Below are positions 26,123-35,049 of a stretch of 64,000 nucleotides of DNA, piece after piece. The position numbers and the translations under genes are program-made. Source of the DNA: Flavobacteriales bacterium UBA6693 (GTDB lineage Bacteria; Bacteroidota; Bacteroidia; Flavobacteriales; Weeksellaceae); the NCBI GenBank assembly GCA_002454815.1, contig DKJL01000018.1, positions 25,129-89,128 on the forward strand, in the 5' to 3' direction. Under the pieces are notes generated by a model that searched no databases, was not told the DNA's origin, and saw only the letters and a program-made list of their open reading frames with translations. Each line of letters starts with the position of its first letter. The first letter of the stretch is position 1.

Positions 26123-28742
26123 AAAAATACAAGTGTTACGCGGCCCCAATATCTGGAGCATCCGACGTCAAAATCTTATACAGATGCGTTTGGATCTGGA
26201 AGAAGTTGAGAATCTACCCACCAACAAAATCCCCGGTTTTCGGGAAAGATTACAGGCACTGATTCCGTCCTTATATACACACCGCTGTTCCGAAGGCGTT
26301 GAAGGCGGTTTCTTTCAGCGTGTGGATATGGGCACCTGGATGGGCCACGTCATAGAACACATCGCATTGGAAATACAAACCTTAGCAGGTATGGAGACCG
26401 GATTTGGCCGCACCCGGGAGACAAAAACGCCCGGCGTGTACAATGTTGTTTTTACCTACTTGGAAGAAAATGTTGGTATTTACGCAGCGGAGCAGTCCGT
26501 AGAAATTGCCAGATATCTTATTGAAGATAAAGAATTCGATATTGATGAATGTATCCGTATGCTCAAGGTGATCCGCGAGCGCGAGCGCTTGGGCCCTTCC
26601 ACAGGGAGTATCGTGGAAGAGGCCGTCGCACGCAAGATTCCCTGGATCCGCCTGGGACGCAATTCCCTGGTGCAATTGGGTTATGGCATTAATCAACAGC
26701 GTTTTCAGGCTACTATTACGGGAAAAACCAGTTCGATCGCTGTAGATATGGCTTGCAATAAGGAGCTTACGAAGCGTATGCTTAGTGAGGCGGCCATCCC
26801 AGTGCCATCCGGGGAATTGGTTACCAGTGAGGATGAACTTCGTTCCGTGATCGATCATATCGGGTTTCCAATTGTTATAAAACCACTGGACGGCAACCAT
26901 GGAAAAGGATCTTCTATCAATGTAAATAATCACCAAAGTGCAATTCTCGGCTTACACCATGCGCAAACCTACTCGCAAAAAGTAATCGTCGAACGGTACA
27001 TCACCGGTTACGATTTCCGCCTTCTGGTGGTAGACCATAAAATGATTGCTGCTGCACGACGGGTTCCCGCTCATGTTGTAGGGGACGGAGAACTCACCAT
27101 CAGCCAGCTTATCGAAAAAGAAAATCAGGATCCGAGACGAGGTTTCGGTCACGAAAACGTTCTTACCGAAATATTAGTGGATAAAGACACCAATGAACTC
27201 TTGGAAAAACTGCATTACACGCTCGACACCGTTCCCAAGAACGGCGAAGTCGTGTATCTTAAATCCACGGCCAATCTCTCGACCGGCGGAACGTCCATCG
27301 ACGTTACCGATATGGTGCATCCCGAAAATATTACCATGGCAGAACGTGTTTCGCGCATTATCGGTCTGGACGTTTGTGGCATCGATATTATGGCGGAAAA
27401 TCTCACTCAACCTTTAAAAGAAAGTGGAGGTGCAATCCTTGAAGTAAATGCAGCGCCCGGTTTCCGTATGCACCTGGCGCCGAGTGAAGGCCTACCCAGA
27501 AATGTAGCCGCGCCCGTGGTTGATATGCTCTATCCACCGGGTGCACCGAGCAAAATTCCAATCATCGCCGTTACCGGAACTAATGGTAAAACCACTACAA
27601 CACGATTAATTGCCCATATCGTTAAAACCAATGGATATCGGGTAGGATTTACGACTTCAGATGGTATTTATATACAAAACGTCATGTTGGCTAAGGGCGA
27701 TACCACAGGTCCGATTTCCGCTGAATTTGTCCTTAAAGATCCAACTGTTGAATTTGCGGTATTGGAAACCGCACGCGGCGGTATTCTCCGTTCGGGGTTG
27801 GGATTTAGCAGCTGTGATATTGGAGTTTTGACGAATATCAAAGAAGATCACCTTGGCATGAATGATATTCACAGTCTCCGCGATCTGACGAAAGTAAAAA
27901 GAGTCGTCTTGGATGCTGTACGAAAAGATGGCTGGAGCGTACTGAATGCCGATGACGAATATTCGATGCGCCTGCTTAACGATCTTGATTCAAAAATTGC
28001 TTTGTTTAGCCTCGACGAAGACAACGAGCACATCCGGAAGTATGCAAAAGAAGGAAAAATTGTCGCCGTCTACGAAGATGGTTTTGTTACAATAAAAAAA
28101 GGCGACTGGAAAATTCGCATTACCAAGGCGATTTCCATTCCGATCACTATGGAAGGGAAAGCGAGATTCATGATTTCCAACGTATTGGCCGCCAGTCTGT
28201 CTGCCTACCTTTATGGATTTGAAATTGAAGATATCGCCAACGCCCTGCGTACATTTATCCCAAGTCCAGGTTTAATGCCTGGTCGCCTGAATATATTTAA
28301 ATTTAAAAAATTCCAGGTCCTTATCGATTTTGCGCATAATCCTGCTGGTTACGAAGCCATCGAAGATTATCTGAAAAATGTCGAAGCCACAAAAAAGATC
28401 GGTATTATTTCCGGTGTCGGCGACCGTCGGGACGAAGACATCCGGGAATGTGGAAAAATCGCCGGGCGCATGTTCGATTATATCATCATTCGCAATGAGC
28501 GTCATTTGCGCGGCCGTAGCGAAGATGAAATTAATGAACTGCTGATATCCGGAATGCAAAGCGCAGGCAGAAACGTCAGCTATGAAATCATCCCTAAAGA
28601 AATCGAAGCGCTGAAACACGCTATGAGCATGGCGGAAGAAGGCACCTTTATCACCGCGCTCAGCGACGTCGTTACCAACGCAATCGAGTTGGTGCAGGAC
28701 TATCAGAACCGTGAAATATTGGAAGAAGGCACGGTTTCCTGA
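26112..28742 (+). CDS. cphA: Cyanophycin synthetase
   Basis: It makes the storage polymer multi-L-arginyl-poly-L-aspartate from Asp and Arg with ATP. The 876-residue protein has the usual three parts. An N-terminal domain covers about residues 1-160. An ATP-grasp domain that adds Asp covers about 200-475, with the loop GNHGKGSSINV and the metal site LEVNAAPGFRMH. A Mur-ligase-like domain that adds Arg covers about 490-870, with P-loop TGTNGKTTTTR. Length and motifs match CphA1. It is divergent from cphB-iaaA, so synthesis and breakdown are encoded together. Confidence 0.97.
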   Translation: MKIEKIQVLRGPNIWSIRRQNLIQMRLDLEEVENLPTNKIPGFRERLQALIPSLYTHRCSEGVEGGFFQRVDMGTWMGHVIEHIALEIQTLAGMETGFGRTRETKTPGVYNVVFTYLEENVGIYAAEQSVEIARYLIEDKEFDIDECIRMLKVIRERERLGPSTGSIVEEAVARKIPWIRLGRNSLVQLGYGINQQRFQATITGKTSSIAVDMACNKELTKRMLSEAAIPVPSGELVTSEDELRSVIDHIGFPIVIKPLDGNHGKGSSINVNNHQSAILGLHHAQTYSQKVIVERYITGYDFRLLVVDHKMIAAARRVPAHVVGDGELTISQLIEKENQDPRRGFGHENVLTEILVDKDTNELLEKLHYTLDTVPKNGEVVYLKSTANLSTGGTSIDVTDMVHPENITMAERVSRIIGLDVCGIDIMAENLTQPLKESGGAILEVNAAPGFRMHLAPSEGLPRNVAAPVVDMLYPPGAPSKIPIIAVTGTNGKTTTTRLIAHIVKTNGYRVGFTTSDGIYIQNVMLAKGDTTGPISAEFVLKDPTVEFAVLETARGGILRSGLGFSSCDIGVLTNIKEDHLGMNDIHSLRDLTKVKRVVLDAVRKDGWSVLNADDEYSMRLLNDLDSKIALFSLDEDNEHIRKYAKEGKIVAVYEDGFVTIKKGDWKIRITKAISIPITMEGKARFMISNVLAASLSAYLYGFEIEDIANALRTFIPSPGLMPGRLNIFKFKKFQVLIDFAHNPAGYEAIEDYLKNVEATKKIGIISGVGDRRDEDIRECGKIAGRMFDYIIIRNERHLRGRSEDEINELLISGMQSAGRNVSYEIIPKEIEALKHAMSMAEEGTFITALSDVVTNAIELVQDYQNREILEEGTVS

Positions 28743-28754
28743 CTGAGATAAACT

Positions 28755-28816
28755 GTCTGGCATCGGTTCCAGACTTTCTGTAAAAATAGAAACGGTCGGT
28801 AATTTTACCGGCCGTT
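28755..28816 (+). terminator. Two hairpins after cphA
   Basis: A 6-bp hairpin (28755-28760 with 28769-28774) is followed by a near-perfect 12-bp inverted repeat (28791-28802 with 28805-28816). Neither is followed by a clean T-run, so termination is probable but not certain. The second hairpin ends just before the dnaX promoter. Confidence 0.55.
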
Positions 28817-28822
28817 CCTGTT

Positions 28823-28851
28823 TTGAATTCACTTTAAAATTTGTATTTTTG
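28823..28851 (+). promoter_or_regulatory. dnaX promoter, leaderless arrangement
   Basis: A TTTTG ending at 28825 is followed after 18 bases by TATTTTTG (28844-28851), both matching the Bacteroidota consensus. The dnaX ATG starts only four bases later, at 28856. Confidence 0.7.
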
Positions 28852-28855
28852 ACCA

Positions 28856-29938
28856 ATGGAAAATTTCGTTGTTTCAGCCCGTAAATACCGTCCTCAGGAA
28901 TTTGATACTGTCGTTGGCCAAAGCCATATTACCGACACGCTGGAGCATGCCATTACCTCAAATCATCTTGCGCAGGCTTTACTTTTTTGTGGCCCTCGCG
29001 GTGTAGGAAAAACGACTTGTGCGCGGATTCTTGCCCGAAAAATCAACGAGCGCGACGGTTCTACTTCCGAAGATGGTTTTGCGTACAATATATTTGAGTT
29101 GGATGCCGCTTCCAACAATTCCGTGGATAATATTCGGGAGCTTACGGATCAGGTTCGCTTCGGTCCGCAGGTCGGAAAGTACAAGATCTATATTATTGAT
29201 GAGGTTCATATGCTTTCCCAACAGGCCTTCAACGCATTTCTTAAAACGCTGGAAGAGCCGCCGGCACACGCCATATTTATTTTGGCAACAACGGAAAAAC
29301 ACAAAATAATTCCAACAATTTTGTCCCGCTGTCAGATTTTTGATTTTAAAAGAATTACGATTGAAGACATTCAGGCACATTTAGTTAAAATTGCCAAAGA
29401 AGAAAATATATCTTACGAGGACGATGCACTTTATTTAATTGCCCAAAAAGCCGACGGAGCGCTGCGTGATGCATTGTCAATATTCGACCGCCTTTCTACC
29501 TTTTCACAGAAAAATATCACACTCGTCAAAGCCGCGGAAGTTCTGAATGTGTTGGATTACGAACAGTATCTGAACATTGCAGATTTGGCGTTGGAAAATA
29601 AAATCGCCGAAACGCTTTTGGCGTTGGACGAAATTATTCGCCGCGGATTCAATCCGCACAATTTTATTGCGGGACTTGGAAGTCATTTCCGCGATTTAAT
29701 GATGGCACAAAATCAACAGACTGCTTCGCTGATCGAGGTAGGAGAGAAGACAAAAATGCGCTTTATTGAACAAAGCCGCAATTGGACGCCGCAGCAGCTT
29801 GTTGATGCGGTGGAAATTTGCAATCACGCTGACATCAATTTTAAATCTTCAAAAAACCCGCGGCTCACCGTGGAAATCGCCCTGATGCAGCTGTGTTCTC
29901 TCACGTCGGGCTTATCCGCCAAAAAAAAAAGTTCCTGA
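28856..29938 (+). CDS. dnaX: DNA polymerase III subunit gamma/tau, zero-frame (gamma-like) product
   Basis: This is the clamp-loader ATPase. The 360-residue zero-frame product has Walker A GPRGVGKTTC (residues 45-54), the SRC motif LSRCQIF, the sensor region DGALRDALSIFDR and the clamp-loader domain III up to about residue 355. The E. coli-type zinc-module cysteines between Walker A and B are absent. Translation runs into a run of ten A (29921-29930) and ends seven bases later at TGA. The tau-specific part continues in the -1 frame. This layout gives a short gamma form and a long tau form if slippage occurs. Confidence 0.95.
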   Translation: MENFVVSARKYRPQEFDTVVGQSHITDTLEHAITSNHLAQALLFCGPRGVGKTTCARILARKINERDGSTSEDGFAYNIFELDAASNNSVDNIRELTDQVRFGPQVGKYKIYIIDEVHMLSQQAFNAFLKTLEEPPAHAIFILATTEKHKIIPTILSRCQIFDFKRITIEDIQAHLVKIAKEENISYEDDALYLIAQKADGALRDALSIFDRLSTFSQKNITLVKAAEVLNVLDYEQYLNIADLALENKIAETLLALDEIIRRGFNPHNFIAGLGSHFRDLMMAQNQQTASLIEVGEKTKMRFIEQSRNWTPQQLVDAVEICNHADINFKSSKNPRLTVEIALMQLCSLTSGLSAKKKSS

Positions 29939-30540
29939 TTTTGCCTCCGTTCAGGGAGGAAATTGACGAAGCAAAGAAAACAGAACCCGAAAAAACGGCC
30001 ACTTCATCGGCGCCCAACAGCGCCGGAATTGTCGCCGAACCTGTGCGAAAAGTTTTGAAAAGCAGCGCCCCGGTTGGTTCCGCTCGTAAGACGTCCGCAT
30101 TCAGCATTAATGCCGCGCTTCAAACTGTAGAGGCAAAAACGGAAGAAGAAAAACCTGCTAAGAAAGAAGACGTTCCGGCTCAGCACTTTACGGAAACCGA
30201 TTTACAGAACGAATGGCAGTCATTTCTGCAAAGTTTACAGGCTCGCGATGCCATTATTTTTAATGCCGTCGGCTCTTTTAAGCTTTTAAAAAAAGACGAA
30301 AAAACCGTCCAGGTCACCTATCCATCTGAGTCAGCGCGTGCGGAATTCGAGAAAGTACGGACCGAATTTTTCAATCATTTTATGCACAAGGTGAATAACT
30401 ACAGTATCGTGGTTGAGTTTACAGTAGATGTGACGATGAAAAAAGAAATCATGACCAAGCGAAAGATTTTTGATAAATTTGCTGAAATCAACCCTGTTTT
30501 GCGCGATCTCGATGAAGCATTCAAGCTTGATTTTAATTAA
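29893..30540 (+). CDS. dnaX: DnaX tau-specific C-terminal part, read in the -1 frame
   Basis: The frame is open across the A10 run and joins the zero frame at about 29929, giving a predicted tau of 561 residues (358 plus 203). The first 75 residues after the junction are a charged Ala/Lys/Glu linker. They are followed by a folded domain (about QNEWQSFLQSLQARDAIIF to the end) like the C-terminal domain of Bacteroidota DnaX, which binds the polymerase or helicase. Its only early start is a GTG that lies inside the upstream coding sequence, so independent translation is unlikely. The alternative is a one-base sequencing error in the homopolymer. Confidence 0.8.
   Translation: MFSHVGLIRQKKKFLILPPFREEIDEAKKTEPEKTATSSAPNSAGIVAEPVRKVLKSSAPVGSARKTSAFSINAALQTVEAKTEEEKPAKKEDVPAQHFTETDLQNEWQSFLQSLQARDAIIFNAVGSFKLLKKDEKTVQVTYPSESARAEFEKVRTEFFNHFMHKVNNYSIVVEFTVDVTMKKEIMTKRKIFDKFAEINPVLRDLDEAFKLDFN
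29921..29959 (+). promoter_or_regulatory. dnaX slip site: A10 run with downstream hairpin
   Basis: Ten A (29921-29930) fill three zero-frame AAA codons and the first base of AGT. An A-AAA-AAA heptamer in phase is at 29923-29929. A hairpin (29944-29948 with 29955-29959, 6-base loop) begins 13 bases after the run. Both ribosomal -1 slippage and polymerase slippage are possible. Confidence 0.7.
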
Positions 30541-30560
30541 ATAAAACCGTACTGATTAGC

Positions 30561-31628
30561 ATGAAATTACAGGATTTAGAAAACAGCTGGATACATCAGT
30601 TTGCCAAACCATTTATTATTGCGGGACCTTGCAGCGCAGAAAGCGAAGCGCAGATGCTGGAAACTGCGCGCGGCATCCGCGAAAGTAATGCCAACGTTCC
30701 TGTTTTTCGGGCGGGCATTTGGAAGCCACGAACCAAACCGAACGGTTTCGAAGGTGTTGGTGTGATCGGTTTAGGATGGCTGAAAAAAATAAAGGAAGAA
30801 TACGGTTTTCTAACGGCTACCGAAGTTGCCAATGCGCATCACGTGGCGGCTGCGCTCGAGGCTAATGTTGATATTTTGTGGATTGGTGCGCGCTCAACAG
30901 TAAATCCGTTCACGGTACAGGAAATCGCTGAAGCCCTGAAAGGAACCGACAAAGTTGTTTTGGTGAAAAATCCGGTGAATCCGGACCTGGCTTTGTGGAT
31001 TGGCGCTTTGGAGCGTTTAGCAGGGCAGGGTGTCACCAATCTTGGCGTTATTCACCGAGGTTTCTCGACCTATCAGAAAACGAAATACCGTAATGTACCG
31101 AACTGGCAGATTGCGCTGGATTTTAAAAATCAGCTGCCGAATATTCCTGTAATTGTCGATCCGTCACATATCTGCGGAAACCGAACAGGTCTGGCCGGAG
31201 TGACGCAAGAAGCATTGAACGTGGGCTACGACGGCGCAATGATCGAAACGCATTGCACCCCCGACGAAGCCTGGAGTGACGCGGCGCAGCAAATAACCCC
31301 TCAGGTTCTTGCTGAATTAATTGCGAATCTTGAGCTGCGCACTTCTGATATTTCGGCATTCGATGACGAAATGGGTCGACACAGAACCTTGATTTCTGAT
31401 TTGGATTTTCAACTGATCGAATTGCTGAGTCAAAGGATGAAAATTTCAGAAAGAATTGGCGGACTTAAAAAAGAAAACAGCATTGCTATTTTTCAGCCCC
31501 AGCGCTGGAAAGTAATTACCGAATATGCCCAACAAAAAGCAGATGAATCGGGGATGTCCGTAGAATTTATCGAAAAAGTTTTTAAGGCGATTCACGAAGA
31601 ATCAATTGAGGTTCAAAACAGTATTTAA
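30561..31628 (+). CDS. DAHP synthase fused to chorismate mutase type II
   Basis: The 355-residue bifunctional enzyme starts the shikimate pathway and also converts chorismate to prephenate. Residues about 1-265 are the KDSA-like (type I beta) DAHP synthase with IIAGPCSAES, WKPRTKPN, VDPSHICGNR and IETHCTPDEAWSD. Residues about 268-355 form an AroQ-type helical chorismate mutase (IELLSQRMKISERIG). Unlike in some firmicutes, the mutase is at the C-terminus. It follows dnaX by 20 bases and may be co-transcribed with rsgA. Confidence 0.95.
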   Translation: MKLQDLENSWIHQFAKPFIIAGPCSAESEAQMLETARGIRESNANVPVFRAGIWKPRTKPNGFEGVGVIGLGWLKKIKEEYGFLTATEVANAHHVAAALEANVDILWIGARSTVNPFTVQEIAEALKGTDKVVLVKNPVNPDLALWIGALERLAGQGVTNLGVIHRGFSTYQKTKYRNVPNWQIALDFKNQLPNIPVIVDPSHICGNRTGLAGVTQEALNVGYDGAMIETHCTPDEAWSDAAQQITPQVLAELIANLELRTSDISAFDDEMGRHRTLISDLDFQLIELLSQRMKISERIGGLKKENSIAIFQPQRWKVITEYAQQKADESGMSVEFIEKVFKAIHEESIEVQNSI

Positions 31629-31640
31629 AAAATAGAGAAG

Positions 31641-32567
31641 TTGGAAGGGCTGATTATTAAATCTACGGGGAGCTGGTATCAGGTTTTGGACAAAGAAAAC
31701 CAGCGCGTGTATGAAGCACGGATTCGCGGGAAATTTAAATTGATCAAAACCCGACTTACAAATCCACTGGCAGTGGGCGACGTTGTGCAATTTCAATTAG
31801 AGCAGGACGATATTGCCTGGATTACGAAAATAGAAACCCGGCGAAATTATCTCATTAGAAAGTCGGTGAATCTCAGCAAAGAAGCACACATCATCGCATC
31901 CAACATCGACGTGGCGTGTTTTGTTTTTACGCTGAAACATCCGGAAACCTCGCTTGGATTTCTGGACCGATTTCTGGTGTGTTGCGAAGCTTACAATATC
32001 CGCCCTTTTATTTTGCTTAATAAAATAGATGTCCTTTTTGCTGAAGAAAGAGAACTTACCGACTATATCGCGGAACTCTATCAATCGATCGGTTACGACA
32101 CGCTGGAAATTTCTTCTTATTCCAAATTAAATCTGGATCAACTTCAGGAAGAACTCACTGATCGTGTGGCGGTATTTTTCGGCCATTCAGGCAGCGGGAA
32201 ATCTACTTTGGTAAATGCTTTACAGCCATCATTAAATTTAAAAACGTCGGAAATTTCGGAAACGCATCTGAAAGGAAAACATACGACTACTTTTGCCCAG
32301 ATGCACTTTTGGGATTTTGGGGGCAGTGTCATCGATACACCCGGTGTGCGTGAATTTGCGATGATCGATGTGGAAAAAGAAGAAATTCAACATTATTTTC
32401 CGGAAATTTTCAGGACGGGACGCAACTGCCGTTTTCATAACTGCGTTCACATTAACGAGCCGTCCTGCGCCGTCATAGCAGCGGTGGAGCAGAATGAAAT
32501 TGCCGAAAGCCGGTATGCTACGTACCTGAAACTCATGGATGAAGCTGAGGAGATGAATGCGCAATAG
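31641..32567 (+). CDS. rsgA: Ribosome small-subunit-dependent GTPase RsgA
   Basis: It helps mature the 30S subunit. The 308-residue protein has an N-terminal OB fold, the circularly permuted GTPase domain (G4 NKID before G1 GHSGSGKST, then G3 DTPGV) and a C-terminal zinc finger with the ligands in CRFHNCVHINEPSC. The start is TTG at 31641: it gives the family-typical N-terminus, is preceded by AGAGAAG, and no ATG is nearby. It lies 12 bases after the DAHP synthase gene. Confidence 0.95.
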   Translation: MEGLIIKSTGSWYQVLDKENQRVYEARIRGKFKLIKTRLTNPLAVGDVVQFQLEQDDIAWITKIETRRNYLIRKSVNLSKEAHIIASNIDVACFVFTLKHPETSLGFLDRFLVCCEAYNIRPFILLNKIDVLFAEERELTDYIAELYQSIGYDTLEISSYSKLNLDQLQEELTDRVAVFFGHSGSGKSTLVNALQPSLNLKTSEISETHLKGKHTTTFAQMHFWDFGGSVIDTPGVREFAMIDVEKEEIQHYFPEIFRTGRNCRFHNCVHINEPSCAVIAAVEQNEIAESRYATYLKLMDEAEEMNAQ

Positions 32568-32570
32568 AAA

Positions 32571-32616
32571 ACCCAGCCGAAGCTGGGTAAAAACTAATAA
32601 CCATGAAAACTCAAAT
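32571..32616 (+). repeat. Hairpin plus copy A of a dispersed intergenic element
   Basis: A perfect 7-bp hairpin with CGAA loop (32571-32588) is not followed by a T-run on the plus strand. Positions 32583-32616 match 40884-40917 at 29 of 34 bases, including an exact 19-base block. Two tiny frames (19 codons each, from 32603 and 32622) overlap it but have no independent support. Confidence 0.55.
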
Positions 32617-32741
32617 TAAACATGAGAATCATAAAAAAATTTACAATTATCGTGCCAATTGACTTGGCTGTTCTCGTCTGAGAATTTCGGTACAAATATA
32701 TAAAAGTTTTTGTATTTTCGCACCACAAAAATATAAAGTTT

Positions 32742-33161
32742 ATGTCAGGTAAAATTACATTCACCATGATTAAACCCGATGCAGTAGCAGACGGGCATAT
32801 CGGTGCAATATTAGGCAAAATTGCAGAAGCAGGATTTGCAATTCGGGCCATGAAACTCACCCAACTTACAAAAGCGGACGCGCAGAAATTTTACGAAGTG
32901 CATGCAGAACGACCGTTCTACGGAGAATTGGTTGATTTCATGAGTTCCGGGCCAATTGTAGCAGCGATATTGGAAAAGGAAAATGCTGTTGAAGATTTCC
33001 GAAAACTGATCGGCGCTACAAATCCGGCGGAAGCAGAGGAGGGCACCATCCGGAAAATGTTTGCACGAAGCATCGGCGAGAACGCCGTACACGGTTCTGA
33101 TTCTGATGAAAACGCGAAGATCGAAGGCGACTTTCACTTTGCCGGACGCGAAGTTTTCTAA
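32742..33161 (+). CDS. ndk: Nucleoside-diphosphate kinase
   Basis: It balances nucleoside triphosphate pools by phosphate transfer through a histidine. The 139-residue protein has the N-terminal FTMIKPDAV strand and the active-site motif NAVHGSDS (His near residue 115), so it is complete. A TATTTTCG element lies at 32713-32720, one base off the -7 consensus. It is a single-gene unit ending at a terminator. Confidence 0.97.
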   Translation: MSGKITFTMIKPDAVADGHIGAILGKIAEAGFAIRAMKLTQLTKADAQKFYEVHAERPFYGELVDFMSSGPIVAAILEKENAVEDFRKLIGATNPAEAEEGTIRKMFARSIGENAVHGSDSDENAKIEGDFHFAGREVF

Positions 33162-33188
33162 GCCAACGAAATATTCGTTTTTAAATAA

Positions 33189-33229
33189 GAAAACCCTTTC
33201 GGACTTTGTTTTGGAAGGGTTTTTCTTTG
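33189..33229. terminator. Bidirectional terminator
   Basis: A 9-bp stem (33190-33198 with 33215-33223), extended by one G-T and one G-C pair, has a T-rich right side. It lies between the convergent ndk and rpe genes. Confidence 0.85.
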
Positions 33230-33231
33230 TT

Positions 33232-33882
33232 TTAAATTTTTAGAAGTTCTATCGTTCGTTCCGGGTCTTCGGAGGAAAAAACGGCATTTCCCGCCACGAG
33301 AACGTCAGCGCCGGCATCAAACAGCTTGGCAGCATTGTCGATATTTACACCGCCATCCACCTGGATTAACGCCGTAGAATTATTGGAAAGAATTAAATCT
33401 TTGGTTTCTGCGATCTTTTTGTAGGTGTTTGCGATAAACTTCTGCCCACCAAAACCAGGATTCACACTCATGAGCAGAACAAGATCAACTTCAGAAATGA
33501 TATCTTCCAGCAATAGTACCGGCGTTGCGGGATTAAGAACAATTCCCGCCTTGGCACCACCATCCTGTATTTGTGCAATGGTACGGTGCAAGTGTGTGCA
33601 GGTTTCGTAGTGAACCGAAATTAAATCGGCACCGAGCCGGATAAACTCGTCGATGTATTTTTCCGGCTCCACAATCATCAGATGAACGTCAATAAATTTT
33701 GTGCCGTGTTCCTGAACTGTTTTCATCACGGGAAAACCGAAGGAAATATTCGGCACAAAGCGGCCGTCCATCACGTCGACATGCAGCCAATCTGCCTGCG
33801 AGCGATTCAGCATTTCGATGTCGCGCTGAAGATTTCCAAAATCTGCCGAAAGCAGTGACGGCGCTATGAGTTTTGTTTTCAT
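33232..33882 (-). CDS. rpe: Ribulose-phosphate 3-epimerase
   Basis: This pentose phosphate pathway enzyme interconverts ribulose 5-phosphate and xylulose 5-phosphate. The 216-residue TIM barrel has APSLLSADFGNL at the start, the metal and catalytic sites HVDVMDGRFVPN and DVHLMI, the loop MSVNPGFGGQKF, and QVDGGVN with the second catalytic Asp. It is complete and follows the M42 peptidase gene by about 40 bases. Confidence 0.96.
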   Translation of the reverse strand: MKTKLIAPSLLSADFGNLQRDIEMLNRSQADWLHVDVMDGRFVPNISFGFPVMKTVQEHGTKFIDVHLMIVEPEKYIDEFIRLGADLISVHYETCTHLHRTIAQIQDGGAKAGIVLNPATPVLLLEDIISEVDLVLLMSVNPGFGGQKFIANTYKKIAETKDLILSNNSTALIQVDGGVNIDNAAKLFDAGADVLVAGNAVFSSEDPERTIELLKI

Positions 33883-33920
33883 AAATTGAAAAAATAGATT
33901 GAAATTTTTCTAAGCCGGGT

Positions 33921-34997
33921 TTAATGATATTTTAAATTCATGGTCGGTTCAATGCGCAGTAACGTTTCGTAGATCAGATCAATCACGTGTGCTACATCGT
34001 CTTTCGCTACCATTTCTACCGTTGTGTGCATATATCGCAGTGGCAGAGAAATCAGTGCAGATGGTACGCCGCCATTGCTGTGCGCAAAAGCGTCGGTGTC
34101 AGTACCGGTGGCTCTGCTGGACGCTGCCCGCTGAAACGGAACATCTTTCTCACGCGCAGTGGCGACAATAAGATCGCGCAGATTGTGATGAACACTCGGC
34201 GCATAATAAATCACCGGACCGTCGCCACATTTCTGGTCGCCTTCTTTTTTCTTTTCGATCATCGGCGTTGTGGTGTCATGGGTAACATCAGTCACAATCG
34301 CGATATTGGGTTTGATGGTATCCGCAATCATATCTGCCCCATAAAGTCCAACTTCTTCCTGCACGGAGTTCGTAATGTACAAACCAAACGGTAGAGTTTT
34401 TTTATTTTCGTGCAGCAGTCGCGCAACTTCAGCAATCATAAAACCTCCGATGCGATTGTCCAGTGCACGCGAAACAAAATATTTGTCGTTTAACTGAAAG
34501 AACTCGTCGGGATAAGTAATCATAGTGCCGACATAAATACCAAGTTCTTCCACTTCTTTTTTGCTGGAAGCTCCGCAATCGATGAAAATGTTTTCCAGTT
34601 TGGGGACAGGCTCATCGCTGTTGAGTCCACGGGTATGAATTGCGGGCCAGCCGAAAACTCCTTTTACAATACCTTTCTCGCCATGCAGATTGACGACTTT
34701 TGAGGGCGCGATCATTTGATCGGACCCGCCGTTTCGGATGACATAAATTAGGCCTTCGTCGGTAATATAGTTGACATACCATGAAATCTCATCGGCGTGC
34801 GCTTCAATGACGACACGAAATTCAGCGTCTGGATTGATGATGCCATAGCACGTACCATAATGATCAACTTCAATTTTATCAACGTAAGGCCGCAGGTAAT
34901 CCATCCATATTTTCTGCCCGTTGTGTTCGTAACCTGTGGGCGAAGCGACGTTCAGATAGTTGGCTAAAAAGTCTAACGATTCGTTTTTAAATTTCAT
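33921..34997 (-). CDS. M42 family metallopeptidase
   Basis: The 358-residue protein is a two-metal aminopeptidase of the FrvX/CelM type. The metal ligands are His and Asp in EAHADEIS and SRALDNRIGG, the Glu pair in SVQEEVGLYG, Asp in TDVTHDT and His in RYMHTTVE. There is no signal peptide, so it is cytoplasmic and probably trims peptides. It is divergent from the DUF4294 gene and upstream of rpe on the same strand. Confidence 0.92.
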   Translation of the reverse strand: MKFKNESLDFLANYLNVASPTGYEHNGQKIWMDYLRPYVDKIEVDHYGTCYGIINPDAEFRVVIEAHADEISWYVNYITDEGLIYVIRNGGSDQMIAPSKVVNLHGEKGIVKGVFGWPAIHTRGLNSDEPVPKLENIFIDCGASSKKEVEELGIYVGTMITYPDEFFQLNDKYFVSRALDNRIGGFMIAEVARLLHENKKTLPFGLYITNSVQEEVGLYGADMIADTIKPNIAIVTDVTHDTTTPMIEKKKEGDQKCGDGPVIYYAPSVHHNLRDLIVATAREKDVPFQRAASSRATGTDTDAFAHSNGGVPSALISLPLRYMHTTVEMVAKDDVAHVIDLIYETLLRIEPTMNLKYH

Positions 34998-35041
34998 AGT
35001 AAAGAGGAATGATTTTTGTTAGGGTAACCTTCATATTTTAT

Positions 35042-35049
35042 CAAAGGTA
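35042..35049 (-). promoter_or_regulatory. -7 element of the M42 peptidase gene
   Basis: TACCTTTG on the minus strand matches TAnnTTTG. The same extended sequence, TTTACCTTTGAT, occurs before the NUDIX and aspartate aminotransferase genes. The leader is about 45 bases. Confidence 0.45.

Noticed and set aside
32603..32681. Two 19-codon frames near the dispersed element
   Set aside because: They overlap each other, show no homology and are expected by chance at this length.
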